Assembly (NCBI GenBank): GCA_003489165.1
Contig: DNJG01000036.1
Span: 4,790-20,058, forward strand
Source: Nitrospinota bacterium
Lineage (GTDB): Bacteria > Nitrospinota > Nitrospinia > UBA9942
DNA: 15,269 nucleotides
Reading direction: 5' to 3'
In this document: in pieces, positions 13,547-15,269 of the stretch
How positions within the stretch are numbered: the stretch's first letter is position 1
Layout: each line of letters opens with the position of its first letter
The notes under the pieces: model-generated
Databases searched by the model: none
What the model was told of the DNA's origin: nothing
The model's input: only the letters and a program-made list of their open reading frames with translations
Position numbers and translations under genes: made by a program

Positions 13547-14689
13547 ATGAAAATAATTATTATATCTCCTGCATTTCCGCCTAATAGGGATGGAGTGGGA
13601 GATTATACTTTTGTGCTTGCTGATGGTCTTGCTGATAAAAATGAAGTAATAATAGTCACTTCAAAATTAAAGGGTGTAAAATCAGAAAGCAAAAATAAAT
13701 TTCATGTCATAAGAGAAATAGATAAATGGGGAGGGCTTGACCTTTTTCATATCCTATCAATTTGTAAGAATTTTTCTCCTGAATTAGTTATTATTCAATA
13801 TGTATCTTTTATGTATGGAAGGGGAGGGATTAACCTTACCTTTCCATTGTTATCAGTCTTACTTAGAATACGCTACAGTGTTTTTACAATGCTACACGAA
13901 CTCTTCACACCTTTTGGATTTTCTATAAAAACATTTCTAATGTCTCTTATTCAGAGATTAATGCTTTTCTTTTTGATTATTGGGAGCGATAGGATTGGTG
14001 TTTCAATTAAGGTTTGGGAGAGGGTGCTGAAAAGGTTTTTTTTCTGGAGAAAAGGGGATTTCAGATGGATTCCTATACCCTCCAATATTAAAATATCTAC
14101 AAAGACCAATATTCCAGAGAAACTTTCGAGATTTAATAAAAAGCCATTACTCGCGTTTTTTGGCTCTCTCCATATTACGAAGATAATGGAATTTTTGACA
14201 GCTTCGCTGGATGCCCTTGTTAAAAAGGGCTATGATGCGGGTTTAATAGTAATCGGGCAGGATGAAAATGAAATATCTGCTTATATAAAGGAGCTACCTG
14301 ATTATTTACGAGAAAGGATTTTTTGCACGGGTTACTGCAGTAGTGAAGATGTATCACAATACCTTTCAATTACAGATATATTTTTACTTCCACTTATAGA
14401 TGGGGTTTCTTCAAGACGTACATCATTAATGGCGGCGCTTAAGCATGGATTGCCGGTTGTTACAACGAAAGGTTTTTTGACAGATGATATTTTTCTGCAG
14501 GAAAATTTTACACTGCTTTCGCCATCAACAGATAAAGCTCTCTTTGCGGCAAATGTAGTTAGAGTGGCAGAGGATGAAAAATTGAGAGATGCCACAGGAA
14601 AAAAGGGAAGAGAGGCTTATGAAAAATATTTCTCAGAGAAACTAATGATAGAGAGGTATCTTGACCATGCCTTTAGCATGAAAAAATGA
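13547..14689 (+). CDS. GT4-like (GT-B fold) glycosyltransferase
   Basis: A 380-residue GT-B glycosyltransferase. The N-terminal domain begins IIIISPAFPPNRDGVGDYTF, with the glycine-rich loop of retaining GT4 enzymes, and ADGLADKNEVIIVTS. The C-terminal domain starts near LLAFFGSLHITK (201-212) and contains LPLIDGVSSRRTSLMAALKHGLPVVTT (about 281-307). In that stretch the usual EX7E motif is replaced by the DGVSSRR form seen in a recognised GT4 subset. A glycine-poor but hydrophobic stretch at 127-147 may bind the membrane. It should transfer a sugar from a nucleotide donor to the lipid-linked glycan. It follows the methyltransferase by 61 bases, which hold nothing recognisable, and its stop overlaps the next start (ATGA). 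Confidence 0.87.
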   Translation: MKIIIISPAFPPNRDGVGDYTFVLADGLADKNEVIIVTSKLKGVKSESKNKFHVIREIDKWGGLDLFHILSICKNFSPELVIIQYVSFMYGRGGINLTFPLLSVLLRIRYSVFTMLHELFTPFGFSIKTFLMSLIQRLMLFFLIIGSDRIGVSIKVWERVLKRFFFWRKGDFRWIPIPSNIKISTKTNIPEKLSRFNKKPLLAFFGSLHITKIMEFLTASLDALVKKGYDAGLIVIGQDENEISAYIKELPDYLRERIFCTGYCSSEDVSQYLSITDIFLLPLIDGVSSRRTSLMAALKHGLPVVTTKGFLTDDIFLQENFTLLSPSTDKALFAANVVRVAEDEKLRDATGKKGREAYEKYFSEKLMIERYLDHAFSMKK

Positions 14690-15269
14690 AAAAACCTATT
14701 AAAGTATTATATATATCTCCTGTTGCCGAGAGAAGAGGGGCAGAGAGGGTTCTTTATAATCTTGTCAAATTTCACAACAGGGATGTTTGTGAACCTTTTG
14801 TGTTTTTCTTGAAAGATGGACCTTTTGTAAAGGAAATCCTTAAATTGGGTATCCCTGTTTATGTTTATGATGCAGGACGGTTAAGGTATATATGGAAATA
14901 TTTACAGGCAGTTCATAAGATAATCAGCTTTATTAAGGATAAGGAAATTGATATTGTGCATGGAAATTCCAGCATGGGTTATATTTATGGCGGGTTGGCT
15001 GCATTGATTGCTAAGCGGCGAAGAGTATGGTTTCAACATACATGCTCCCGAAAATTTGATATGATTGATAAAATTGCAACTATGATTCCTTCCGACTATA
15101 TAATTGCCAATTCTTTTTACACTGCCTCGCTTCAAAAGAGAATCTCTCCAGACCGTAAAAATGTTATCGTTATTTATCCCGGGATAGACCTTTCAGAATT
15201 TAATCCCGATACAGCCAAAGGTAAAGAGATAAGAGATATGCTTGACATAAAACCTGCGGAGAAGGTAGT
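14686..15269 (+). CDS. GT4-like glycosyltransferase, 5' part only (cut by window edge)
   Basis: Starting at ATG 14686, which overlaps the previous stop by four bases, 194 codons run open to the window edge. The N-terminus KVLYISPVAERRGAERVLY contains the GAE-type glycine-rich loop of GT4 enzymes that bind the acceptor. IDIVHGNSSMGYIYGGLAA and RVWFQHTC are typical strands of the first Rossmann domain. VIYPGIDLSEFNPD marks the transition to the donor-binding domain, which lies beyond the edge. Probably half the protein is visible. It is translationally coupled to the preceding GT4 and belongs to the same glycan operon, adding another sugar. The two GT4 proteins differ in their N-termini and are not recent duplicates. 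Confidence 0.86.
   Translation, partial: MKKPIKVLYISPVAERRGAERVLYNLVKFHNRDVCEPFVFFLKDGPFVKEILKLGIPVYVYDAGRLRYIWKYLQAVHKIISFIKDKEIDIVHGNSSMGYIYGGLAALIAKRRRVWFQHTCSRKFDMIDKIATMIPSDYIIANSFYTASLQKRISPDRKNVIVIYPGIDLSEFNPDTAKGKEIRDMLDIKPAEKV

Noticed and set aside
1..15269. tRNA, rRNA, CRISPR arrays or complete insertion sequences.
   Set aside because: No cloverleaf-like, rRNA-like or regularly spaced repeat sequence and no transposase or integrase frame was seen by eye.

Overview
The window is AT-rich bacterial DNA of accessory character. Its gene families (two PqqD-like proteins with a radical SAM/SPASM partner, a GxxExxY remnant, a MNT/HEPN pair, DUF4160, and a glycan cluster rich in methyltransferases) are typical of genomes from uncultivated, probably Gram-negative lineages such as Nitrospirota or Desulfobacterota. 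This placement is a low-confidence inference, because no taxonomic marker gene is present.

Left part, minus strand (about 1-4519). From the centre outwards come a MNT nucleotidyltransferase/HEPN pair (4519-3759) behind a near-consensus sigma-70 promoter, and then a tightly packed, overlapping gene run. The run is a PqqD-like protein, a protein fusing an S24/S26 (signal-peptidase-like) domain to a GNAT acetyltransferase domain, a TPR protein, a second PqqD-like protein and a radical SAM/SPASM enzyme. It reads as a peptide-modification (RiPP-like) cassette, but I found no convincing precursor peptide. Between the second PqqD gene and the radical SAM gene sits a GxxExxY gene that has lost its middle and is bracketed by inverted copies of a roughly 26-bp repeat. 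A partial DUF4160 gene ends this side.

Centre (4520-4890). A 371-bp divergent intergenic region carries the MNT/HEPN promoter on one side and an extended -10 promoter on the other, the latter placed so that the transcript may start at or near the ABC ATPase start codon. An ABC-2 type exporter (ATPase plus permease, overlapping) follows on the plus strand.

Right part, plus strand (6610 to the end). This is a surface-glycan cluster: a methyltransferase flanked by two copies of a degenerate direct repeat, a Wzx-like flippase, a second methyltransferase, a 676-residue fusion of a GT2 glycosyltransferase with a radical SAM/twitch domain, a GT2 glycosyltransferase, a third methyltransferase, a GT4 glycosyltransferase, and a second GT4 cut by the window edge. 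The GTs would assemble an oligosaccharide, the methyltransferases would decorate or cap it, and the flippase would export it.

The most notable object is the GT2-radical SAM fusion. Its C-terminal cysteines (CX17C...CX2C) match the one-cluster twitch pattern I recall for the aminocyclitol dehydrogenase BtrN, which suggests radical chemistry on a sugar coupled to sugar transfer. Next in interest are the S26-GNAT fusion in the two-PqqD cassette and the cored-out GxxExxY element that splits that cassette.
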